Assembly: GCA_040505895.1 (NCBI GenBank)
Contig: JBEVXU010000002.1
Span: forward strand, 248,001 to 312,000
From: Vondammii sp040505895
GTDB lineage: Bacteria; Pseudomonadota; Gammaproteobacteria; Chromatiales; Chromatiaceae
Direction of reading: 5' to 3'
Length of the DNA: 64,000 nt
A program made the translations under genes and the position numbers. This document shows, one piece after another, positions 17,367 through 26,312 of this stretch (the stretch's first letter is position 1; each line of letters opens with the position of its first letter). The notes beneath the pieces are model-generated. The model was given only the letters and a program-made list of their open reading frames with translations. It searched no databases and was not told the DNA's origin.

Positions 17367-17606
17367 ATGCCGATGATACCGAAAGACCCCGACAGCACTC
17401 TGGTAAAAAGGCAATTTGCCGTTGTCTACACCAAGAAAAGAGGCCGTAAACGCTTCCCGGAAAACTGTGTTGAGATTGTGACTTCCGAAGAAGAGGCGTT
17501 GGATATGTCAGATAGTGATAGCGCAAAATATCCCGCCATCGTCGTTGGTCCCTCCCGTTCATCGGAGGGTATAAGGCTATTCTATCTGCTGGAATGGCTT
17601 GATTAA
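17367..17606 (+). CDS. Small uncharacterised protein
   Basis: This 79-residue protein is unrecognised. It contains a basic patch (YTKKRGRKRFP), an acidic stretch (SEEEALDMSDSD) and a hydrophobic C-terminus (GIRLFYLLEWLD), with no cysteines, signal peptide or membrane segment. Co-direction and the 16-base gap to the methyltransferase make it a likely member of the regulator operon. It is convergent with the next gene. Confidence 0.6.
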   Translation: MPMIPKDPDSTLVKRQFAVVYTKKRGRKRFPENCVEIVTSEEEALDMSDSDSAKYPAIVVGPSRSSEGIRLFYLLEWLD

Positions 17607-17649
17607 CGACTCAGAAAATAGAGCCCTACCTGCAACAGTGGCCACTCAC

Positions 17650-18432
17650 CTACCGATGGGGTTGGCGGGAAGGAATGGTAATGCCTCCTGGAATACTGAA
17701 GGGGCCACCAGATTCCATGCGCGTAAGCGGGACGATCATTGGTGCTCGGCGCAGACCGGGGCCTATTGGGATCAGGCGCAGGATGACATCCTGATAATTA
17801 TCACCATTCACATCAGCATAGTCCACGGCAATGATCCGAAATCCGGCGGACAGGGGGTCAGTCACACAGTTCAGCCCAGAGGACCCTTTCAGCATCTTTC
17901 CCCGAAACATTCCATTTTCGAACTGACAGGGCTGAAGAGCGACTTCAGGCTCATTCTCGGTTACCTGCTCCACTATCGGCAAAAGTGACGTGATATCCTC
18001 ATTCCCTGTCTGTCGAGTTGTGCAATCACTCTCCTCTTGTTGTCCACAACCAAGCCTCATAGAGAGATCTTTCAGGTAGGCGTTACGGAAGTCGTAACCA
18101 CTGACAAAGTCATATTCGGGGGGGCGTGGTGAGCGGCGAAGAAAGTCCATGTAGTCACAGTCCCGGCGCACTTTCCACCAAGTACTGCGGTCTACCCGAC
18201 CACCCCACTGCTGGGCGCCGGAAAACCAGGCACTCTCTACCGCCGCCTTGCAGTCGGTAGGAATGTGAAAGGTCTTTTTCTCGCTACGAGATATGGGCAG
18301 ATCCACACTGTAGCTGGAGACCTTCTTGCCACTGCGGGGCTCAGCAAAACTCGGTTGAATCTGATCTGCCATAGCTGTACAGATAGGGAACAGCAGCGCT
18401 AATGTGAGTAAACGGGTTTGATGCAGGAACAT
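17650..18432 (-). CDS. Exported protein of unknown function
   Basis: This 260-residue protein has a signal peptide (about 1-22, ending AMA). The mature part has six or more cysteines (for instance DCKAA, RRDCDYM, GCGQQEESDC, QPCQFE, LNCVTD), suggesting disulfides in the periplasm. Near the C-terminus DYADVNGDNYQDVILRL resembles a calcium-binding D-x-N-x-D loop of the FG-GAP/VCBS type, present as a single copy. I do not recognise the family. It is read alone, with a REP-type element immediately upstream. Confidence 0.65.
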   Translation of the reverse strand: MFLHQTRLLTLALLFPICTAMADQIQPSFAEPRSGKKVSSYSVDLPISRSEKKTFHIPTDCKAAVESAWFSGAQQWGGRVDRSTWWKVRRDCDYMDFLRRSPRPPEYDFVSGYDFRNAYLKDLSMRLGCGQQEESDCTTRQTGNEDITSLLPIVEQVTENEPEVALQPCQFENGMFRGKMLKGSSGLNCVTDPLSAGFRIIAVDYADVNGDNYQDVILRLIPIGPGLRRAPMIVPLTRMESGGPFSIPGGITIPSRQPHR

Positions 18433-18468
18433 CTGATGTTCTCCTCCATTCGTTCCTATTATTCTTAG

Positions 18469-18615
18469 TGGCTATGCACAATAGCCCTGAAGCACTATCT
18501 TCATAGAAAAAAGTGCATCTGTAGGAGCGAATTTATTCGCGATCAGGCGACCGGGCATGTCCTTCGCGAACAAGTTCGCTCCTACAGCAGGTTCCCGGAT
18601 TATTGTGCACAGCCA
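18469..18615. repeat. REP-type element with nested inverted repeats
   Basis: Outer ends TGGCTATGCACAATAG and ATTATTGTGCACAGCCA are inverted repeats. Nested within them (18520-18586) are TGTAGGAGCGAATTTATTCG and, inverted, CGCGAACAAGTTCGCTCCT. It lies between the exported-protein gene and the RND-type exporter gene, ending three bases before the exporter stop codon. Partial relatives occur at 616-680 and 41625-42020. Confidence 0.8.
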
Positions 18616-18617
18616 TT

Positions 18618-21377
18618 TTATTCTTTATCTTTTCCTGAGGGGCGCTTCTCCTGCAGCTCATCTTGGCGCAATCGCTCCACGAATACCACCCAGCGCCGAC
18701 TTACGTCGGTGGCCAAGTTGAGGAATAGCCGCCCTGCAATGATAGGATGCAGGAAAGTGGTGTTCTGCAGGGCATCCCTGTGGACTACCAGCAGACTGGT
18801 GGGAACGATGGCAATTGCATTGGTCAGACGCGACTGGTTGACCAGTACCGCCACATCACCAAACACTTCGCCCGCTCCGAACTGATCTACAACCAGATCT
18901 TCGGTACCGCCTTTGCCGCCGGGGACAACCACCTCCACCGCCCCGCTCATCACCAGATAGAGCTCATTGCTCTCGTCACCACGACAGAATACCGCTTGAC
19001 CGGCGGAAAAATCCAATACCGTACTGGAGAGGATGAAGCGGCGTATCTGCCACGGCTTCATACCCTTGAAAAGTACGCTCTTCGGAATTACCTGCTGTCG
19101 CAGATGGGAGGAGAGCATGTCCCACAAACTAACCAGTCGCAGGGTGGAGATGGCCAGTGGGGTGATGACAAAGTCGGCTATTAGTGCGGAGGCAATCACC
19201 AGCGCACTGAGCATGCCAAACTGGGCGATAGGCTGGAAGTCCGACAGGGTAAAGGTGAGAAAACCGGCGATTAGGGCGATAGAGGTGGCGAATACCGGCA
19301 GGGCCTCGTTCTGAATAGTGACGTGCATGGCACGGGACTGGCTCTTGGTGGTCTTCAACTCCTGGTTGTAGCGCAGCATGAAATGCATGGTGTCATCCAC
19401 CGCAATACCAATGGCGATAGCTGCAGCCATGGCGGTACCGATATTCAGCGGGATCTCCCCATAGCCCATGGTGCCAAACAACACAACGACAGGAAAGGCG
19501 TTGGGCAGAGCTGCCAGCAGCCCCACCCGCAAGTCTGTAAAGAGTATCGATATGATCAGAATAAAAAACAGCAACAGAAGAGTGATCGAGTGCAGTTGCC
19601 CCTCTATCATTGCATCGGTAGCGGATAGGGTGAGCACGGAAGAGCCGGTGATGTGCACCTCCAGCCCTGGGTCAAGATTCTGTGCAAAAAAGGCGTTTAG
19701 ACTATCGACAAAGTGCTGCAGCTCCCGAGTGGAGGAGATGTCATGGCGCACCAGAATACGGGCGGAGCTATAGTCTTCCGAGACATAGGCCTTCACATGG
19801 CTATAATCCAGAAAGATCATCAGCTCATTGATCTCGTCATCAGACAGTGGCAGCTGTGGCAGCGGTAGCTCCTGGAAGGCACGGTTGAGCATGGAGAGAT
19901 AGTTTGTAAAGGAGGTGGTGGAGCGGGCAAAGCCCTGGGAGGTTATAAACTTTTCAATCTCCACAATCTCCTCCAGGTAACGCACCTTGAGAAAGGTGTC
20001 CTGGATGCCCGAATCGACGATGATGGAGAAAGTTTCCAGCCCCGCCAGCTGACTATTCACTGATGCCACTTGCCGCTGTACCTCCGAACCCTGACCAAGA
20101 CTGTCGATAGTGCTGTGATTGACCTGAATCCCAGGTATGCCAAGAGCCGCCACCAGGGTACAGACACCAAGTAGCGCCAGAGCTCCCCAGCGATTACTGC
20201 GCAGCCACTGCCAGTAGCGGTCTGCCAGGGTACTGCCACTATTACGGACAAGACGTGATTTGCCGTCCAGCTGCCACTTTCCTGTGATGCTCAACAGCGC
20301 AGGAATCAATGAGATAGTGACGATAAAATTGAATAGCAGGCCGGTGGAGGCGAGGATACCGAACTGCCACAACACCTCTATCTTGCTTATCCCCACAGAG
20401 AGGAAGCCCATGTAGGTGGTAATGAAGGTAAGCAGTACCGTACGACCCATCTTGAGAGACATGTGACTCAGAGCAGCCTGCGTCTCCAGACCGCGCCGCT
20501 GACCCTGGCGGAATTCAGACAGCAGGTGAATATCTTCGGTGGAACCCACCACGATTAGCAGGATAGGTACTATGGAGGTAATCACGTTGAGGGGGATACC
20601 GGTGACCCCCATCAGCCCCAGCATCCAGATGATGCTGACACCGGCGGTCAGCACTGGGGTAAGCACATCCACCAACTGGCGCAGCAGGAGGAATAGGGCG
20701 ACCAATAAAGTACCTATGGCAAGTGGAAACAGTTTCCCCTGTTCCTGCTGAATCTGTTCCGAAATGGCACTACGGACGAAGGGATAGCCGATATTGAATA
20801 CCTCTTCGTAGAGGTTGACCAATGGCTGAGTCACCTGATCAATGGTAGCGGTTACGTTCAGGTCATCACTACCATCGACCCCCTTGCGAAGTATGATCGC
20901 TACCGCCATTACCCGGTTGTCGGATGAGAGCAGCACCTGTTTAATAAATGAATCCTGCTGGGCTTCATTAAGCAGCTTGGCGGCAGCCTCTGGTGAGGTA
21001 GGCAAAGTAGCCAGATAGGGCTCTTTGTCCAGATAGCCATCCACACTCTTTAGGTGAGGGATTGAGAAGAGACTCTCCACCCGCTCAACGAAGGGTTGCT
21101 TCTCCAATTCACTGATGACCTGTTTCAGAGCCTTCAGCTTCTTCAATCCAAGTAAATTCTCATCCTCGAGAAACAGAAGCACCACTTTCTCATCGCCAAA
21201 GCGCCGACTGATCTCACTGTAATAGGCTCGCTCAGGATCGTCCATCACCAGCAGCTCTTCTGCAGAGATTTGTACCTCAACGTTGGGCAGTTGGCTCCCC
21301 GCCAGCAGAGTGAACAGCAGCAGTAGACTGAGAACCCACCAGGGGTGTGCCGCACAAAGATTCAGAAATCGCTGCAT
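18618..21377 (-). CDS. MMPL/RND-type exporter fused to a C-terminal cyclic-nucleotide-binding domain
   Basis: This is a 919-residue inner-membrane protein with the two-fold RND layout: one hydrophobic helix, a large extracytoplasmic loop, five or six helices, then the same again. Diagnostic membrane motifs include IVVGSTEDIHLLSEF in the first half and IGIAVDDTMHFMLRYN in the second, giving the acidic proton-relay residues. Roughly the last 140 residues form a cNMP-binding (CAP/EF-like) domain: AGQAVFCRGDESNELYLVMSG, then FGAGEVFGDVAVLVNQSRLT in the phosphate-cassette position. Hydrophobe/RND exporters move lipids or hopanoid-like compounds; a nucleotide-regulated version is unusual. The ATG at 21377 is chosen; a TTG ten codons earlier is open. 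It stands alone on the strand. Confidence 0.85.
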   Translation of the reverse strand: MQRFLNLCAAHPWWVLSLLLLFTLLAGSQLPNVEVQISAEELLVMDDPERAYYSEISRRFGDEKVVLLFLEDENLLGLKKLKALKQVISELEKQPFVERVESLFSIPHLKSVDGYLDKEPYLATLPTSPEAAAKLLNEAQQDSFIKQVLLSSDNRVMAVAIILRKGVDGSDDLNVTATIDQVTQPLVNLYEEVFNIGYPFVRSAISEQIQQEQGKLFPLAIGTLLVALFLLLRQLVDVLTPVLTAGVSIIWMLGLMGVTGIPLNVITSIVPILLIVVGSTEDIHLLSEFRQGQRRGLETQAALSHMSLKMGRTVLLTFITTYMGFLSVGISKIEVLWQFGILASTGLLFNFIVTISLIPALLSITGKWQLDGKSRLVRNSGSTLADRYWQWLRSNRWGALALLGVCTLVAALGIPGIQVNHSTIDSLGQGSEVQRQVASVNSQLAGLETFSIIVDSGIQDTFLKVRYLEEIVEIEKFITSQGFARSTTSFTNYLSMLNRAFQELPLPQLPLSDDEINELMIFLDYSHVKAYVSEDYSSARILVRHDISSTRELQHFVDSLNAFFAQNLDPGLEVHITGSSVLTLSATDAMIEGQLHSITLLLLFFILIISILFTDLRVGLLAALPNAFPVVVLFGTMGYGEIPLNIGTAMAAAIAIGIAVDDTMHFMLRYNQELKTTKSQSRAMHVTIQNEALPVFATSIALIAGFLTFTLSDFQPIAQFGMLSALVIASALIADFVITPLAISTLRLVSLWDMLSSHLRQQVIPKSVLFKGMKPWQIRRFILSSTVLDFSAGQAVFCRGDESNELYLVMSGAVEVVVPGGKGGTEDLVVDQFGAGEVFGDVAVLVNQSRLTNAIAIVPTSLLVVHRDALQNTTFLHPIIAGRLFLNLATDVSRRWVVFVERLRQDELQEKRPSGKDKE

Positions 21378-21585
21378 AAGGGGAGCTGAGTGGAGTGGTG
21401 ATCGCAAAGATGCATAGGGGAAGAATAGATAACCGTGGTTATTTTACCAGTAGTGAGAAACCGGATAAAATTCAGAAGAAGTCATACACCCGACAATTGT
21501 CCCTCTCTATTCGGATTAATCAGATGGACAGCCTGTCAGGTAGTTCTGAGCGTAGCAAAAAAGTGTGTTAATAGCATAGGGAAGC

Positions 21586-23733
21586 TCAGCGGTGACGGGA
21601 AGGCTTTCTCTTTGCCCGCCTCTTGCCTATTTTCCCGGTTTTCCGACCGCCCCTTTTAACCTGACGTTTTGCAGGCTTAGCGGCACCACCCCTTTCATGA
21701 TACTCCTTAGCCGTACCGGCCGGTTGCCAGGCAGGCACCAGATGGCGCTTACCGTTGCCAATCAGATCCGCCCGCCCCATGGCTTTCAGCGCCTCGCGCA
21801 GTAGCGGCCAGTTTTCAGCATCATGGTAACGGAGAAACGCCTTATGCAGTCGCCGCTGTTTTGTCCCACGGGGTACAGCGACGCTCTCCTTGCCCCGCTT
21901 CACCTTACGCAGGGGGTTACGACCGGTGTGGTACATCGCCGAGGCAATGGCCAGAGGAGTGGGAAGAAATGCCTGTACCTGATCAGGTCGGAAGCCATTC
22001 TCCTTTAACCACAGCGCCAGATTAAGCATATCCCGGTCAGTGGTTCCAGGATGGGCGGCAATAAAGTAGGGAATCAGGTACTGCTCCTTCCCCGCCTCTT
22101 TCGAGTATTTTTCAAACAGCCGTTTGAAACGGTCATAGGTGCCGATACCCGGCTTCATCATCATCTCGAGGGGACCCGCCTCAGTATGCTCCGGGGCGAT
22201 CTTCAGGTAACCGCCCACATGGTGGGTCACCAGCTCTTTGATATATTCGGGGTCTCGTACCGCCAGATCGTAGCGCAGACCGGAGGCGATAAAGACCCGC
22301 TTGATCCCCTTAAGTGCCCTTGCATGACGGTAGAGCTGCGTCAGTGCCTTGTGATCGGTATTCATGTGCTTACAGATACCGGGAAAGACACAGGAGAGAC
22401 GACGGCAGGAGGATTCGACATGCTCATTTTTGCAGCGCATTTGGTACATATTCGATGTCGGCCCGCCCAGATCCGAGATAATACCGGTGAAATCGGGAGA
22501 GCTATCTCGTAGCGTCTCAATCTCATGCAGCACCGACGCTTCCGAACGGCTCTGAATAATTCTCCCCTCATGCTCGGTGATCGAACAGAAGGTGCAGCCA
22601 CCAAAACAACCGCGCATGATTGGAATGGAGAAGCGGATCATCTCCCAAGCAGGATTTTTTGCATCTCCATAGGCCGGATGTGGTCGGCGGGTATAGGGCA
22701 GCTCGTAGAGCCGGTCCAGCTCCTCTGTCTCCAGTGGAATCGGTGGCGGATTGAGCCAGACATCCCGCTTACCATGGCGCTGCACCAGGGCACGGGCATT
22801 TCCGGGATTGGTCTCCAGATGAAACACCCGGGAAGCGTGGGCGTAGAGCACAGGGTCGTCACTCACCTGATCATGGGAAGGAAGACGCACCACGCACTTC
22901 GAGCGATCCTCTGCTTTTGGTCGCTGATGAAATCCGACGACTCTGGATGTATCGCTGTCGCTCTCACTGCAATCGGGGCTCTCCTGATAGGGGTCCCGCT
23001 TAGGCCCCAGCCTGCCCGACTGGTCCAGCTCACTGGAGTCTATCTCCAGCCACTCATCAGGTATCTCCTGGCGCATAACGCCGGTACCACGCAGATCGGT
23101 AATCTCGCCAATCTTTTCACCGGCCGCAAGGCGATGAGCCAGGGCGACTATGGCCCGTTCCGCATTACCATAGATCAGCAGATCCGCTTTAGAGTCCGGT
23201 AATACCGAGCGGCGCACCTTGTCTGACCAATAGTCGTAATGGGCGATACGCCGCAAGCTGGCCTCGATACCGCCAATGACCACAGGCACCCCCTTGTATG
23301 CCTCTTTCGCACGCTGGGCGTAGACCACCACCGAACGATCAGGGCGTTTTCCCCCGGCACCATCGGGTGTGTAGGCGTCATTGGAGCGAATACGCCGGTC
23401 GGCAGTGTAGCGGTTCACCATGGAGTCCATGTTGCCCGCAGTGATACCGTAGAAGAGATTGGGCTTTCCCAATGCCCTAAAGGCGTCCGCTGACCGCCAG
23501 TCGGGTTGGGCGATGATACCAACCCGGAAACCCTGGGCCTCCAGCAGACGACCAATCAGCGCCATACCGAAGCTGGGGTGGTCTACATAGGCATCACCGG
23601 TGACGATGATAATATCGCAGCTGTCCCACCCCAGCTGATCCATCTCCTCCCGAGACATGGGTAGTACCGGGGCGGTACCAAAACGTTTCGCCCAGTAGTG
23701 GCGGTAGGAGAAGAGATTGGGAGCAGACTGCAT
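21586..23733 (-). CDS. ygiQ: YgiQ-family radical SAM protein
   Basis: This 715-residue protein matches the YgiQ (UPF0313) family: an N-terminal B12-binding-like Rossmann region (IIIVTGDAYVDHPSFG), a central radical SAM core with cluster motif C376-x3-C380-x2-C383 (RGCFGGCTFCS), and a C-terminal DUF3362 region ending in a long Lys/Arg-rich tail (GKIGKRRAKRKPSRHR). No reaction has been firmly assigned to the family. Length is normal for the family. It is read alone, 62 bases from a family B repeat upstream. The basic tail suggests nucleic acid or ribosome contact, which is inference. Confidence 0.9.
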   Translation of the reverse strand: MQSAPNLFSYRHYWAKRFGTAPVLPMSREEMDQLGWDSCDIIIVTGDAYVDHPSFGMALIGRLLEAQGFRVGIIAQPDWRSADAFRALGKPNLFYGITAGNMDSMVNRYTADRRIRSNDAYTPDGAGGKRPDRSVVVYAQRAKEAYKGVPVVIGGIEASLRRIAHYDYWSDKVRRSVLPDSKADLLIYGNAERAIVALAHRLAAGEKIGEITDLRGTGVMRQEIPDEWLEIDSSELDQSGRLGPKRDPYQESPDCSESDSDTSRVVGFHQRPKAEDRSKCVVRLPSHDQVSDDPVLYAHASRVFHLETNPGNARALVQRHGKRDVWLNPPPIPLETEELDRLYELPYTRRPHPAYGDAKNPAWEMIRFSIPIMRGCFGGCTFCSITEHEGRIIQSRSEASVLHEIETLRDSSPDFTGIISDLGGPTSNMYQMRCKNEHVESSCRRLSCVFPGICKHMNTDHKALTQLYRHARALKGIKRVFIASGLRYDLAVRDPEYIKELVTHHVGGYLKIAPEHTEAGPLEMMMKPGIGTYDRFKRLFEKYSKEAGKEQYLIPYFIAAHPGTTDRDMLNLALWLKENGFRPDQVQAFLPTPLAIASAMYHTGRNPLRKVKRGKESVAVPRGTKQRRLHKAFLRYHDAENWPLLREALKAMGRADLIGNGKRHLVPAWQPAGTAKEYHERGGAAKPAKRQVKRGGRKTGKIGKRRAKRKPSRHR

Positions 23734-23797
23734 GTTTTTGCGATGGATTAGCTTAAAAGGTGATTATAACTGATCGATTCGACAGCCGCAGGTTCAT

Positions 23798-24034
23798 CCT
23801 AGAATCCTCAGTTGGGCAGGGTGGAGAGTGCACTTGTGGTGGTGCAGTACAAGGCACAACGATGAGGAATAGTTGTTCTATTCCAAGGAGTTGTAACGCC
23901 GTAATGCGCCGCCACAAGTGTGCTGTCCGCCCTGTAGCGTAATTCACCCGGAGAGTGAAATAGGCAATCGCAGTCAATGCAATTAGAATCAATGTGTTGC
24001 CCGTCGAATGGAGCGATCAACTGAGGATTCTAGG
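23798..24034. repeat. 237-bp inverted-repeat element (family B, copy 2)
   Basis: The ends CCTAGAATCCTCAGTTG and CAACTGAGGATTCTAGG are perfect 17-base inverted repeats. The element is the same length as the copy at 5414-5650 and lies in the opposite orientation. Shared interior blocks include TTACAACTCCTTGGAATAG and the GGAATAG/CTATTCC hairpin. It fills most of the 344-base gap between ygiQ and the antiporter gene. Confidence 0.9.
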
Positions 24035-24077
24035 ATCATACAGCAGTGCCTCGTTACCTAACCCTGAGTGCATGCTG

Positions 24078-25259
24078 TCAATTCCGTCGCAACTCATCAG
24101 AAAGAGCGATAGGCGTGGGGTACCTATTCACCACCAGATAGGTGGAGGCCAGGAAGGTCAACAGGGTAGCCAATTGAATAAGGTAGCTCGCCTCAGCCGT
24201 AATCAGCCCGCTATCCAGAGCAAGTACGGCAATCAGCAGCGAGAATTCACTCAGCTGTCCAAGGCGCGCACCCACCTCTTTTGAACGCGCCTCATCCTCG
24301 CCCTGCTTTCTTAGCAGTAGGCTGATTACTGCCGGTTTACCCAGTATCGTCAGCAGGGCAAACAGCAGCGCAGGGAGAATAACGGTGGTGAGCATACCCA
24401 AGTCAAAACCGGCACCAAGGGAGAAGAAGAACATCACCAGAAAAAAGTCCCGCAGGGGTTTCAGTTTCTCGGACATGTAGAGGGAAATAGGACTGGTTGC
24501 GAGGGTTACACCAGCCACAAAGGCTCCAATTTCGTGGGAGATGCCCAATGCTGCCGCTGCTTCCGCCATACCCAGGCACCAGCCGATAGCCAGGAGAAAT
24601 ATGTATTCATGGAAGGTATCGAAGGTCTGAAGTAATCGCAGAAGAACTTTCTTCACAAAGAGCACCGCAAAGCCAATGAGTAGCGGCAGTGCCATGACGA
24701 GTTTGGCGAACTCCATCATCGGGTGATCTGGAGATGAGCTTCCTTCGAGAAAAAGCAGCAGCAGTATGGCGATAAAATCCTGCAGCAACAGAATACTGAT
24801 GATGATCTCGCCGGTACGCTGATGGTGAAGCACAGTGGTAGGAAGAAGCTTCAGGCCGATAATGGTACTGGAAAAGACCACCGCAGCACCGATTAACAGG
24901 GCTTCCAGAAAATTATAGCCAAACAGCAGTGCAAGCCCTCCTCCGACACCCCAGAAAAGAGAGGAGCTGATTAGTGTGACTACGGTGGTTTTGTGCATCA
25001 GCAGCAGAAATTCTCTGGGATTCAGTTCTAATCCCATGAGAAAAAGCAGAAACATGATGCCGATATGGGCAATATCGCCAATCAGTTTAGGATCATCAAC
25101 CAACCCCAGGGCAGATGGCCCCAGCAAGACACCCAGCATTATATACGCCACCAGCAGCGCCTGACGTGCATAGAGCGCAACCGTCGCCAGCACGGCGGCT
25201 CCAGTAAAGATCAAAAATATAGTGAAAACAATATCTTGCTGCATCTGTGGCCCGATCAA
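24078..25259 (-). CDS. CPA2-family cation/proton antiporter (Kef-type, membrane domain only)
   Basis: This 393-residue protein has about twelve membrane segments and the Na+/H+ exchanger domain of the CPA2 (KefB/KefC) family. Typical features are VAYIMLGVLLGPSALG, a GLELNPREFL segment and a HEIGAFVAGVTLATSP helix that corresponds to the ion-binding region. The C-terminal RCK/TrkA-N nucleotide-binding domain of KefB/C is missing: the protein ends shortly after the last helix (VVNRYPTPIALSDEL). It may therefore be an unregulated antiporter or depend on a separate regulator; none is adjacent. The gene is monocistronic. Confidence 0.85.
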   Translation of the reverse strand: MIGPQMQQDIVFTIFLIFTGAAVLATVALYARQALLVAYIMLGVLLGPSALGLVDDPKLIGDIAHIGIMFLLFLMGLELNPREFLLLMHKTTVVTLISSSLFWGVGGGLALLFGYNFLEALLIGAAVVFSSTIIGLKLLPTTVLHHQRTGEIIISILLLQDFIAILLLLFLEGSSSPDHPMMEFAKLVMALPLLIGFAVLFVKKVLLRLLQTFDTFHEYIFLLAIGWCLGMAEAAAALGISHEIGAFVAGVTLATSPISLYMSEKLKPLRDFFLVMFFFSLGAGFDLGMLTTVILPALLFALLTILGKPAVISLLLRKQGEDEARSKEVGARLGQLSEFSLLIAVLALDSGLITAEASYLIQLATLLTFLASTYLVVNRYPTPIALSDELRRN

Positions 25260-25470
25260 CTTTCCTCTCTATAATCCTTCAAGCATAGATGCAGGGGACG
25301 TATAAATAAACATGGGGAAATTAGGGTGTTGTTCTGTGCTCCGATCTATAGTGAACCGCATCGGTCATGGACTCCTGCAGTAATCCCCATGTACAGTATT
25401 CGGAGTCAGGAAGATGACCGTTACCCTGATCTCACCGATGGGATATATCGAAGAGGGGAAGAGAATAGAC

Positions 25471-25872
25471 ATGGCAAAGATGAAAACGGGAAAAAAAGAA
25501 CTCAAGCAATTTAAAAAGAAAGTGCTCAAGGCCGAGGCGAAGGTGAATAAGCTGCAGCAGGAAATTGCCCAGCTGGATAAGAAATTGGCGAAGCGGGATG
25601 AAAAGATTAAAGGCCTGCAACGCCGATCAAAGGGCAAGGAATCGAAAAAGAATGAGGCAGTGTCTTTGGAAAACATCCAGAAATCCGTTTCTATAAAAGC
25701 CTCTCGGGATGCGTTGCAGAAAGCGGGATTCCTGCGGAGCCGCTATGAGCAGTATCTTGAGTTGAATAAAGCCAAGACCGTTGCCCGTAGGGAAGCCAAT
25801 CGAGACCTGATGGAGAGTTACGGTCCCGAAGCCGGTTTCACCGATCAAGAGCTGGAGGATGTGCTTAGCTAG
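25471..25872 (+). CDS. Small lysine-rich coiled-coil protein
   Basis: This 133-residue protein is strongly basic in its first half with heptad-type spacing (KKVLKAEAKVNKLQQEIAQL, then KKLAKRDEKIKGL), predicting a long coiled coil over about residues 10-60. The second half (SRDALQKAGFLRSRYEQYLE) looks helical and less charged. The ATG at 25471 is preferred to one 19 codons earlier because the intervening residues do not fit and GAGGGGAAG lies upstream. The function is unknown; DNA or RNA contact is conceivable from charge only. A solo element end follows at once after the stop codon. Confidence 0.6.
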   Translation: MAKMKTGKKELKQFKKKVLKAEAKVNKLQQEIAQLDKKLAKRDEKIKGLQRRSKGKESKKNEAVSLENIQKSVSIKASRDALQKAGFLRSRYEQYLELNKAKTVARREANRDLMESYGPEAGFTDQELEDVLS

Positions 25873-26312
25873 GAGTTTGTCCGAGAACGGATCTTTCCCG
25901 TAAATAATGGGAAACAGGGGTGTCACTTAAGGTACGACAAAGTCGCTTGGTGTTAACAACTTAAGGTGTAGTAATCCAGACACGACCTGACACAGACTGT
26001 CAGATCGTTGAGTCCGCAACGCGACAAAAGCGGGTATTGAAGTACTAACTGGCTAATGCCCGCAGTTACCCTACAGCGGACGTCAGGGATTTCAGGAAGG
26101 ATGGCCGGAGTTAACCATGAGCAGACATTAGGAGTGGCCTGCCAAGAAACCCGCTTCGCAACCAAAGCGGAAGTTATTGAACTATAGAGACGCAGAGGTA
26201 TTTGTAGATGCGCTGCTCCACCTCCCGTCATTGCGAGGGAGCCCTGGCGACCGCGGCAATCCCAAACAACGGAGCCGGGGCCGGGGTGATTGCTATTACC
26301 AATCAGATAACG
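25873..26312. other. Repeat-filled intergenic region
   Basis: No gene is seen in these 440 bases. AGGAGTTTGTCCGAGAACG at 25871-25889 matches one terminal repeat of family A (solo end). TGTAGTAATCCAGAC to about 26043 matches 42272-42345 (family D). At 26228-26285 a GTCATTGCGAGG...GGCAATCCC block resembles the widely distributed CATTGCGAG-type extragenic repeat. Confidence 0.65.

Noticed and set aside
22525..23202. Plus-strand frame opposite ygiQ (225 codons)
   Set aside because: It is a shadow of the YgiQ gene.
26220..26300. Possible small structured RNA
   Set aside because: The sequence matches the common CATTGCGAG extragenic repeat type, and no promoter or terminator flanks it.
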